Assembly (NCBI RefSeq): GCF_039555335.1 | Contig: NC_092628.1 | Span: 61,486,235-61,550,234 of the forward strand | From: Amphiura filiformis | Lineage: Eukaryota > Echinodermata > Ophiuroidea > Amphilepidida > Amphiuridae | Direction of reading: 5' to 3' | Length of the DNA: 64,000 bases | Shown: positions 24,101 through 34,100 of the stretch, in pieces | Position numbering within the stretch: position 1 is the stretch's first letter | How the letters are laid out: each line of letters begins with the position of its first letter | Translations under genes and position numbers: made by a program | Notes under the pieces: model-generated | Told to the model about the DNA's origin: nothing | Database searches by the model: none | Seen by the model: the letters and a program-made list of their open reading frames with translations, nothing else

Positions 24101-27100
24101 TTGTTGTTTTAAATCTTTGGGCTATTTTAACGCTCAAAGAGGTCCAGACAGTCACGACAGTTGCTTCGACAGCTTTTCAGCTCTTATTATTCGGTAACTT
24201 TCCTACTTCACTGTAATTTGTGATGAAATGCTGTTACTAATCGACCTAGAATTCGCATACCGAGCTATACCATATTGTAGTTGTATCAAAATCATTGGCC
24301 TCTTTTCCTAGTTCAAATTGTGGAACTACTGATTGCGGAGGTGTCAGACTTCTTGCTGGAAAGATTGTGAACTGAACACTTCTTGTGAAGGGGATTCACT
24401 AGCACTTGGACTGATTCAATATTTGAATTATACATGATCAGAGACAAAGTACGGATGTGGCCATATACTTATGACTGATAATTATACAGAAGGAAACATG
24501 TAAGTTCATAGTTTGCTCAATTTCTTACCGGTTATTGTAAACACACATGAAGCTTGATTTCCAGATGGATCGGAGAAATGATAGGAAACCTTGGTATCAC
24601 CAGCTGGGAACAAAACCTCTTGTCCATGGGATTGAGTCACATGTGTGATACCTCCAGAATTGTCACTTGCTGTTGGTTCTGACCATGTTATCTCTTCTTC
24701 GTTAGGACCCGTGATGAAATACTCCTGGTCTAGAGGACAGTTAGTTATCTCGGGTGGGGTAACATCCACAACTGTCAGTAAAGAAGACATAAATAAACTG
24801 TCACCACCGTTGAAAAGCAAACGGTCTTTTTGGACCCTTAGTAAGCTTAATAAAACTAATGAGGTCGGGCATTCAGGCAAACACAACCCCACAAAATCTC
24901 ACACAAAACTCAAGTGATTCTCCTTGAATCTCCCAGTCTGCATTATGTAAATATATTCAATTAAGAATCTCTCTGCCCCCTGTCCAGCTCGTAGCCAATG
25001 GAGTTTCAATTATTGAAACTGCCTCTCTCCCTCTCTCAGCATCCGCATTCCGGATGTTGTTAAGATCAAAGTTTCCTTTCGGTTATAGCTTCACATTGTG
25101 ATCAAATAGGCATATATTGGTCGGTGGTGCACCCATGATCATGATGATCGCGAGCTTCTCCAAAAAGACCTTATGCTTTATTAGTCTCAAACTGGGAATT
25201 TATTTCCACCCTTCTAAGTGCATATTATTGCTCTTTTAAGAAAACCTGTTATTTTTGACACTATCATGAATGGTACAAGATAGAACCAAATCACAACAAT
25301 TAAAGACCTGGTCGTTGAAATACCTCCTCGACTTGACTGGGGCTTTCGCAAAATGCAATCAGGAAGATGTTTATGATCGTGCGTACTAATGGATATGATC
25401 AATGCCCCTGTGAATGTAACAAGAACCCTTTGTAGTTCCCTGATCAGGAGTGATCTTGAATATTGTAGCTGTCTACAGAGTGGAACATCCAAGCACAATA
25501 TACAGGGTGTCCAAAGACGAGCTACAAAATTCAGCATGCACTATCCTGATCAAACTACAAAGAAAGACTCAAACATTTTTTTACCTGTGACATCGAAGGA
25601 ACAAATACCCGTGTTTCCGTTCTTATCTGTGAACGTATAAGTAACGTAAGTTGAACCGATGAAGAATCGATCACCAGGTTGGTGACTTCTCTCTAGCGAT
25701 GAAATATTGGAAGGGTGTCGTGCCATAGGTTCCCTCCAGTACACATTGGTAGAATTAGATTGCGCTGGTGCCTCGGTCCTGATTGGGTCAGGGCAAGATG
25801 TTATTGGGACTGGAGGTTGTGAACCACCAGAAGAACCAGAAGATCCTGAAATTAAAGGCAAAATAATTGAATACTTAAACATGTTTTTAAAAGATTGTTA
25901 TCATGGTTATAAAATACTCATTGTAGAATACATTCGAAACGACTAATATATATTTTGCTGACAAGAAAATTTAAATTTACAGGTTACATTCATCGTGAAT
26001 ATTGTACAATATAGCCGAATTCTAGTGCTATAAGATCACTATAATATTCACCATTATAACCTCATCCCAAAAAGAAAGTGCCCAGTTTAATTTTGGTCCA
26101 TAAGTCAAAGAAGGGGTGTTAATCATGTTAAATGAAAACCTGCCAAAAGTATGTTATAGATAAATTTATTCGCACAGTTTGATACCTCACTGAAGTAAGT
26201 GTGTAGGTGTAAGTAAGAACTTGTATTAACTTACGTGAAGTAGTTAAAACAATATATGTTACTCCAACAGCTGAACCACAAACCAGCAGAACTACAACAA
26301 AGACACATACATAGCACCAACAACGTTGAGAGCGGCGTCCATCAGGAGCTTGACGTCCATTAGAAGCTTGGCGGATGGCGGCATCATAAGGAGGTGGATT
26401 CGGAGGCGCTATAAATCAGAGATATATGAATAAGCCTTTTAAAAAGGGTGATGTTTCATATTTCTTAGGGAATAGGCTGATTTGATGCAGTATGATCTCC
26501 TGAGCATTTTGACACCATTTGCATCCAAATCGGTCAAAAAATGAGTCGGTGCCGACTAAAACAAGTATTTGGACAGGTGTTTTCAACAACAATCATTATT
26601 ATATGCCTAATTCTGTTAAAGTTGGTGCTGACTTGTATGTAATTGATGTCTAGAATGCTATATATGAAAGTTGCATAAAAATTGGAGTTGTCGTTTTCTT
26701 AAAATGGCTGATTTACGTCCAAATATGGATGTAAGGGCGCTTTCAGTGCTTTTTAAACTAATACATGTATTATTTGACACCATTAACGTAAACAAAAACA
26801 AAATTGAACGTTTTATTGGGGTGCGGACAACCTTACTCTACGCAACACAAAAATCCGTTTTCCAAAATAATGTAAACCGTAGAAGTTTTTAGCCTTACCA
26901 ATTCGCCAAACTCAGTAATTTATTATAGATTATTATAGATGTTTCTCATTTCGGCAACAAATGGACGATTAATTCTGCCCTCCATAATAAAGGCAAATGA
27001 CTTTGGGGTTTACATGAGCACTTATGCATGCGTATCGCCTACCCCAAAGTCATTTACATTTATAATGCGAAATGGGAACGCAAATATAAGATGCCAACAA

Positions 27101-27868
27101 AAATCCGTGAATAAGGCTTTGGGGTATGGTCACTTGTGTCTAGTTTTACTGTTTAATTGATCAAAGTCACTTGCATTTATTATGTTGCCGAAATCATGAA
27201 TAACGTGTAATTTTGGACATTATTATGTTTTGATGGATCCAAGTGTGTGAAAATATTGGATCCAACAATGATAAAATTGGATGCTTTACGCCCAATATTT
27301 ATTCGTCTCGCTATGAGTTGTAAAATAAACTCATAGCTCCGACCAATAAATATGGGCTTAACTGATCCAATTTTATATCATAATGGTTCTTCTGGATATA
27401 ACCCCTCGAAATGTTCTTTGCTGTAAAACATTATTGCGAATGATCTACTTTTGTTGGACCGTTGGGAAAGCAAATAGGATGCCAACAAAAATCCATAAAG
27501 ATTCGCCTAATGGCACATATGGGCTCCTTTTGGCTCGGGGTAAATTTTATAGAACGCTCCATCCTTTGAAAATCAAAAATGGAATTAATGATCCGTGCTC
27601 TTATTTGCTGGTTGAATTTTCACTGAAGAGCACTTTTAGTTTGTACCTAAAAATCTTTACGGTATAATATGTGGTTACATATTTACTTACGTGGATTTAG
27701 ATTGTTCATACGAACATCTTGACTGACGGTAGGTGGTCCTGCATATTCGTAAGTATTTTCTTGAGGTGGATGATAATATTTATGATCTCCGGATGCTGAT
27801 GGAATTGACTGCGAGTAATAATTATCAACGTACGTGTAATCATTTTTATAACGAGGTTGTTCAGCCAT
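21043..27868 (-). CDS. HYR-repeat membrane protein with two transmembrane segments, complete
   Basis: Nine exons join in frame into 655 residues: 27691-27868, 26235-26408, 25585-25845, 24529-24771, 23759-24007, 22907-23161, 22218-22469, 21823-22062, 21043-21158. No signal peptide is seen. Residues 1-88 are Tyr/Pro-rich and presumably cytoplasmic, with PPPPNPPPY, a WW-domain (Nedd4-type) binding motif. Residues about 89-114 (CWCYVCVFVVVLLVCGSAVG) are a transmembrane anchor after a basic patch, so type II. Six HYR domains follow, each on one phase 1-1 exon, with the usual TPP.I..CP, W..P.A, SH.PG, Y.F.D and C.F.ITG positions. The last exon adds a Ser/Thr stalk, a second hydrophobic span (LVAFICLVIICYCC) and YKYKK. 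HYR domains are extracellular adhesion modules. No EGF, CCP or enzyme domain is present, so the function is unknown. Confidence 0.9.
21681..21773 (+). repeat. Dispersed repeat, left member of inverted pair around HYR exons
   Basis: About 93 bases (ACATCCGGAATGCGGATGCT, GAGAGAGGCAGTTTCAATAA) matching 24973-25065 in reverse at roughly nine positions in ten. Confidence 0.8.
21823..22062 (-). CDS. HYR domain 6 exon
   Basis: PDTSPPTIHQCPEDMTFQYQ ... WTRPYATDSSGN ... VEYVFVDSDGNIAKCSFTVTG. It is membrane-proximal in the model. Confidence 0.92.
22218..22469 (-). CDS. HYR domain 5 exon
   Basis: IDVTPPLVQRCPEDIRIDGF ... WLEPTATDNSGK ... YVFRDHGGEESICTFYITG. Confidence 0.92.
22907..23161 (-). CDS. 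HYR domain 4 exon
   Basis: VTDGTPPVISNCPADTSHEA ... WWTEPTASSPSGA ... YVFIDNIGLRVTCSFRITG. Confidence 0.92.
23440..23660. repeat. Degenerate minisatellite in HYR intron
   Basis: About six diverged copies of a 30-odd-base unit around TCTAGACCATTGAAGGTTTG. Confidence 0.6.
23759..24007 (-). CDS. HYR domain 3 exon
   Basis: RPPEITDCPQDVV ... WWAEPSATNPSGE ... SLERSHQPGDYFGIG ... CEFNING. Donor GTAGGC is weaker than those of its neighbours. Confidence 0.9.
24529..24771 (-). CDS. HYR domain 2 exon
   Basis: VDVTPPEITNCPLDQEYF ... WSEPTASDNSGG ... SYHFSDPSGNQASCVFTITG, the most canonical HYR of the six. Confidence 0.93.
24973..25065 (-). repeat. Dispersed repeat, right member of inverted pair around HYR exons
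   Basis: Inverse copy of 21681-21773. Together they bracket the exons of HYR domains 2 to 6. Confidence 0.8.
25389..25575 (+). mobile_element. LINE reverse-transcriptase C-terminal fragment in HYR intron
   Basis: Encodes SSLIRSDLEYCSCLQSGTSK then QGVQRRATKFSMHYPDQ, the L.R..LEY...VW......I..VQRRATKF block downstream of LINE RT domains. Short and isolated. Confidence 0.7.
25585..25845 (-). CDS. HYR domain 1 exon
   Basis: Starts with a Gly/Ser linker (RSSGSSGGSQPPVP) then ITSCPDPI, SLERSHQPGDRFFIG, YTFTDKNGNTGICSFDVTG. N-S-T and N-I-S are potential glycosylation sites. Confidence 0.92.
26235..26408 (-). CDS. HYR protein exon 2 (PPPY motif and first transmembrane segment)
   Basis: Encodes PPNPPPYDAAIRQASNGRQA, a basic GRRSQR, then a hydrophobic span of about 25 residues. 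Phase 1 at both ends. Confidence 0.88.
26995..27055. repeat. Perfect 15-base-arm hairpin in HYR intron 1
   Basis: AAATGACTTTGGGGT (26995-27009) and its exact complement (27041-27055) enclose 31 bases. Confidence 0.6.
27220..27382 (+). repeat. MITE family F, copy 1
   Basis: Fold-back arms around GTAAAAT: ATAAAATTGGATGCTTTACG on the left, GATCCAATTTTAT on the right. The flank TATGTTTTGATGGATCC is also shared with the inverted copy at 42297-42503. Confidence 0.65.
27691..27868 (-). CDS. HYR protein exon 1 (cytoplasmic N-terminus)
   Basis: ATG at 27868-27866. Encodes MAEQPRYKNDYTYVDNYYSQ and on to MNNLNP, with many Tyr that could be phosphorylated. Donor GTAAGT. Confidence 0.85.
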
Positions 27869-28813
27869 CTTACAGCTTCTTACGTATCAATATCTACCCA
27901 ATAGACAAATGATAGAGTGGTTGGGCTCTAGTTCGTCGAAGGCTACTATATGAATCAGGTTTTGAGTCTATTTTTACATATTTCACCAAGGATTTGAGTT
28001 GGGAATTCCCCTAAAAGTTTGACTTTGAAGACGCATTGTTTCGGGGCATTGTTATGCATAACCCGTGACTCCGAGAACAAAGGGCAACGGAGAGCTAAAA
28101 TATAGAAGGTCATTTAAAATCCATTTCAACTATTCAATAAAGGAACAGCGGCTGAAAATTCATTTGGACTAAAAAGCCGCAACGAAAATGCTTCAAAGCA
28201 ATGAAAAAGCTTCACTTGAAAGGACAAATAACTTAAAACCAGTGGAGTCTGAATTTTGTGAAATCTGGTTGAATCCTTGGGGATTCCCAAAAATGTTGCG
28301 TCACACAATTTCACTGTGTTCTGTGTATGGTATATTTCGCAAGTGTTCAATTATATTCAGTGTATCCCATATCTACTCAGAACGGTACTGACCACTCGCT
28401 ATTTTCTCGGTCAAATAAAAAATAATAATTGTAATAAAAGTTGTTTCAGTAATAATGAAGAGGGATCGGGCTTGCATCGTTAATATTTCCGATCCTCGCA
28501 TATATCATTGTGTCTCACATTGTCTTACGCCCTGCTATACCAATAAGTGTTCGTCAGAACTGAAATGCGCTTGTAATCATTGGTAATGTACCAGTTTTGA
28601 AAATGTGTGGCCCAAGTTGTTGTGTTTAAAGACTGCCATGTATGTAGACAATTCTTAATTCAAGTAATATTCCTCTTCTCTTAATTATGTATTTTTGTTT
28701 GTCAACCGGTCGGTCCTTGCGGACACACACTTGGATCCTGATTTATTCCTCAATAGGTGCTATTGAATTTTTGGCTATTTACAATATATTTTCATTACAT
28801 TATTTTGTCAGTT
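27869..28813. other. Upstream region of the HYR gene, nothing further recognised
   Basis: Promoter presumably lies here on the minus strand. No TATA box or other site stands out. Confidence 0.35.
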
Positions 28814-29706
28814 ATAAGCCCCGGTTACACTCTAAATTTTAAGGATTTACTAAGGGATAGTGATTATTGAGCAATCAAGTATTAGATTTAAAATAAAATC
28901 TTACAGATTTAAAATCCAATCTTAAAAATGTGAAATTCAGACCTATCAGATTAATTTTAAATCTAAAATTTATTGGTCCCTAATTGCAACCTTAAGAATT
29001 TATTTTTAAATCCTTGCAATTTAGAGTGTATGCAGTCACTAACACACTTCTTAAGGACAACATAAAATTAGAGAAGAAACGATATGATTTTTTGTTTAGA
29101 CAACAGGCAGGTCATCTTTTGAGTATAGGCAGCCGGAATATCCACTACAATAATGGAACTGCTTGTCGTCTATCATACAGCAGAGGATAGCAAAAACAAA
29201 AACTCATGTTGTTTATTCTCATTCTTAGTCAGTTAAATATTATTTTAATAAATATAAACTATTATTTTTTATTGACAAATAAGTTGTTATTGTTGAAACC
29301 AGGAATCCGCGGTTTAAGGGCAAATTCACAGATCAACAAATCTAATTGTGTCACTTCAAAATAACATCAATGTAGCCTAAGCCAAATTGTGTTCGCTGGT
29401 ATCACACATGATACGTCACTTTCTTTGAAAACTCTGTATCACTTGGGTGCTAAAACAGGTTCTGGGGTGGATAAGGTGTATTGTTTTAGTCCACATCTCA
29501 CAATATCAGTTAATTTTCTGGCTGATCTTCATCATCTTCAACGCATGTCTGTAATCCACTCGCAGACTTAAACCACAACACAAGAACATCTTTACAAATA
29601 TACAAACACAACTAATCATATACGGTATTAGCTTATATTGTACTTTATGAGTTCATTTAATACAATTTGGTCACAAGCTGGTTGTCTTTGACTTAAAATA
29701 CAGTTC
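28814..29706 (+). repeat. Duplicated caspase 3' segment, distal copy
   Basis: About 890 bases homologous to 30092-30979 in the same orientation, from AAGCCCCGGTTACACTCTAA to the caspase's last eleven codons and stop (minus strand 29706-29671). No other caspase coding sequence is present, so this is a truncated pseudogene tail. Confidence 0.85.
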
Positions 29707-30091
29707 GTATTTATTTGTCAGTTAAGGTAATACACTATTTTAAAGTGTTGCGATTGGGTAGTACACAACATCTTGCGAATGGTAGTGAGCTTCGGCAAAA
29801 ATTGCATTGCTCATTTCCTTGCGAGCGTGTAGAAGAATTCAAATATCACAGAAATGCTTTTATAGGTCCTGTGGTTCCTGAGTTATGTTGTAAAGAGGGC
29901 TGAAACAACAACACTTTTGTAAAATGTACATAACTCATTAACAACAATAAATTAAGCAAGTTTTCAAAGTATATGATTTGTAGAATGAACTTTTGCAAAA
30001 CATCAAAGTGTTATTTTTCAATAATATATTGATTCAGACAATAAAAATTGATTTTTTTTGGCTGCTTCGACCAACAATACCGCATCTACCC
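29707..30091. other. Spacer between the two duplicated segments, dispersed repeat
   Basis: AT-rich, with GGCTGCTTCGACCAACAATA near its right end. No gene seen. Confidence 0.4.
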
Positions 30092-30979
30092 TTAAAGCCC
30101 CGGTTACACTCTAAATTTTAGGGATTTAGAATAAATCCTAAGTGATAGGCCTAGTGATTATTGACCAATCAAGTATTAGTTTTAAAATTAAATCTTACAG
30201 ATTTAAAATCAAATCTTAAAAATTTGAAATTCAGATCTATCAGATTAATTTTAAATCTAAAATTCATTGGTCCCTAATTGCAACCTTAAGAATTATTTTT
30301 TAAATCCTTGCAATTTAGAGTGTATGCAGTCACTAACATACTTCTTAAGGACAACATAAACTTAGAGAAGAAACAATATGATTTTTTGTTTAGACAACAG
30401 GCGGGTCATCTTTTGAGTATAGGCAGCCGGAATATCCACTACAATAAGATATTGGAACTGCTTGTCATCTATCATACTGCAGAGGATAGTAAAAACAAAA
30501 ACTCATGTTGTTTATTCTCATTCTTAGTCAGTTAAATATTATTTTAATAAATATAAACTATTATTTTTTATTGACAAATAAGTTGTTATTGTGGAAACCA
30601 AGAATCCACGGTTTAAGGGGAAATTCCCAGATCAACATATCTAATTGTGTCACTTCAAAATAACATCAATTGGAGCCAAAGCAAAATTGTGATTCGCTGG
30701 TATCGCACATTCTCAGAACTTGAAACGCCACTTTTTTGACAACTCTGTATCACTTGGGTGCTAAAACTGGTTCTGGAGTGGATAAAGTGTATTGTTTTAG
30801 TCCACATCTCACAACATCAGTTAATTTTCTGACTATGTCTGTAATCCACTCGCAGACTTAAACCAGCCACAAAGAACACAAACACACATAGGCATATATT
30901 AGCTTATATTGTACTTCATAAGTTCATTTGATATACAATTTGGTCACAAGCTGGTTGTCTTTGACTTAAAATACAGTTC
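30092..30979 (+). repeat. Duplicated caspase 3' segment, gene-attached copy
   Basis: Contains the caspase stop codon and 3' flank. AATAAA-type signals on the minus strand lie at 30511-30516 and about 30565-30571. Confidence 0.8.
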
Positions 30980-31188
30980 CTTTGTGAGTGTGGATACGAT
31001 ACATGGTACTTGTTTCTTCTGGTCGAAGCCGGGAATTGTACAGTTTGACATGTATTCATAGGCTACGATGTGGTTAACCCGAGTCATCATCTGCTGAATT
31101 TCCAGCTCTGTGCCGTGATCAGTTAGTACGCTGAGTATGGCTTGAATAAACCATGCTCCAATTCCTTGATTACGCCAGGAGTAATAAC
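30944..31188 (-). CDS. Caspase exon 5 (small-subunit end)
   Basis: Acceptor TTTCCTTTCAG, then (G)YYSWRNQGIGAWFIQAIL to KELYFKSKTTSL and TGA at 30946-30944. Confidence 0.92.
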
Positions 31189-34100
31189 CTGAAAGGAAAA
31201 TCAGACACATATTTTGAACATATTCAACTTTTAGATCACATCAGCAATTGCGATCTATATAATTTGATAATATGGCTTCATACGAGTATTATATTCTAGG
31301 TGTTAGATGCGAATATCCTGATATACTATAAATGGCTTACGTCCACTGCAAGAAATTACAGCACTTTAGGGTCATTTCGTGAATGAAGTTCTGGATTTGG
31401 AGACGAAATTTACATGTTGATGCTCAGCAATTAGCATTGCTCGCATTTAAACTGGAACTGGTGGGTATATCGAGTAATAGAGACCCTGTATTGACTTCAA
31501 ACACTGTCAAGCAATCAATCTTGTGCCACATAATTTTATCATTATATATATACAGCATAATTCAATAATACTTTTATACAATGTTTCGTCTCCAAATCCA
31601 GAACCTTCATTTTACGAAACGACCCTTTTCTAAGTACCGTAATTTCTTGCAATGGACATAAGCCATCTAGGACTAATGCATTTCCACCCATTTATTGAAA
31701 AGAATATTTTCTGAATAACGTATTAGAGCATTTGAGTCAGTTATGTCATTAATTGAAGCTGAATTTACACTTGATCGTTTGCCTAAGCGACAAGCGATGC
31801 GTCATCTTTGTAGTTGCAGATGACAGGTTTTTACCAATTCATTAGAATATTTAAAATACCAAAGTAGTCCCGTGGTCCACATGTTGATTATTTTTTAACT
31901 CGCAAACATGGTAAAAGCGATATCGCATTTGCAAAACCGATAATTGTCAATTGAATTCTTTTCTGTAGCATGATCCGGGACGGCATGATCGTGAGTGCAC
32001 AGTCTCCACATGCCACACTTACACGATATGAGTTAGTAAATATTTTCGTACCTGGGGTGATGAATAGCCAACCAAAAATCTGCTTCAGATGGGATGAGTT
32101 GCCTCTTTTCACCAGGATATCCATATATCGCTGCATCTACCTCTTCTGTTCCAATCTCGACGCCACTGTCAAGTTTTTGACCTCGGCAAGCCTGAATCGA
32201 ATATACAATAATGTTAGTTACTTGATTATGTAATCCACCGGTGCAGCAGTTGAACCCGTGAAAAGACAATCTGAAACCATGCATACGCTAAAAGCATGCA
32301 TACGTGATGACGATCCCTATTGTATGTGAATTAATGTCATTCTGTCAAGGAGATTTTCAGTCATTCAAAAGATGCTGTGTTAATTACATTACATGAAAGT
32401 GAACATACATTTTGACACTCTATTGGATCACAAGAGAGCATGGGCGTATAGCAAGCGGGTGGACAGGGTGGACTAAGTCCATGGGCCCCGCGGCTTCAGG
32501 GGCCCCGAGCAAGCGAAAATGAAATAAGGACTGATACAGGAGATGTTATAGAGGGCTCCGCACTGCTCCTTGTCCATGGGCCCGCGAGGCTGTTGCTACG
32601 CCCCAGCAAGAGAGCCAACGAACTACAACGGAAAACTTAAGTTTCTGCTTATATACACCATGCAGAACAAGTTCATCAACTACTTCGGAATTGAATCCAG
32701 AAGCATGGTGCAAATATCTCATTCGCGGATTAGAAATTAAATAAAAGGCAATGACATTTCCACCACAACCAGTCAACACCGAGATTCTATATGAGCTCAA
32801 ACAGCCAATCAAAGCATGGCTCCAATTGCAGTAAGGGAAGTAAACACATGCTAGATGCTACTGTTTCGTTCATTCCATTCTCTGAAGGGATGTCCTACTG
32901 GCAGAACCACCCAAGCTTCAGTCGAGCAGAGTTGGTTGGCCAGATTATTACGTACCGTGTTTCTATACATACCTGAATGAAGAATATTTTGGGCTTCCCA
33001 GCCAATGAAGGGCATTTATCGCCTCGAAAAGGTGTGGTTACCTCTTCCACAGGTATCGTGCCGTCGACGCAATAGAGAAGACCTTCTTCACCGTGAGACA
33101 TGATGGCGAATAAGAGACAATCAGCATTACTGTGATCCTGCCTGGAAACTGACATGGAAGTAAACAATCATTTTCGTTACCTTAAAGCAATATTATAACA
33201 TTATCATACAAAATAGATTAGCATTTCTTTGACATAAAATGTTAATTTTACTGTCAGATATATCCCCTTTATTTTTGAGCCGAACAACTACGTCAAAGCA
33301 AAGAAAATTGGAATTTACTACCAGCGCGTATGTCGCCAATACGTACCACTCCTTCGGTCATGTTATGGTACGACCCTTTGTTGTGTAGATCACCGTCCCG
33401 CACTGTGTGTTATGAACATCGTGTATGCGTTCGACTAATAATTCCATCGTAATAATAAGACGCCGGTTCCGGCGCTTTATTCAAAATATCGGATTTTGAC
33501 AAAACTACAGCACCTAGAGTCTTGATTTTTGCAGGGTATATTGGTTTAATAAAGTACAATATAATTGTGTAAAACAATGAATTTTAAAAAATCAGTGAGG
33601 GCGTCCTCAACAGCAAATGTTATAATATGGCTTTAAGCTGTAGCATATCGCATATGGCATAGGACAAGGGAGCTCAATAGGTTAGGCAATTGGTGTGTTA
33701 CCGTTTTTAACTTAAAAACGTTCAGAATTTATGGTGTACTGTAGAATAGATTTTCGCTGCATTATACATTGTTATATTACATTGTCCCATTTCACAACTA
33801 CTGCAGTCCCTACATACGAAGTGCGTGTCCTATAGACATCTTTTACAAACAAACCATCACAGCCAGTATACAGGGCAGTATCCGCTCACAGAGTTAATCA
33901 GCAGTAAGTTCCTGTCCAGGAACCTGCTGGCTAGCTCATTTTGCTTCCACCGTGGAGAACAAACTAACATCACTTAGGACTCAAACATGCATCTTAGCAC
34001 ACCAGGGCACAGAGTCCATCGCCTTACAGATTGAGCTAAAATGGAAACCAATACCTATAAGGCGACAAAAACCCTCGGGCCTGACCCAGATTTTCTTGTT

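Noticed and set aside
25707-25946. Plus-strand ORF opposite HYR domain 1
   Set aside because: It is the antisense shadow of the HYR exon. The minus frame has the HYR motif and phase-matched splice sites.
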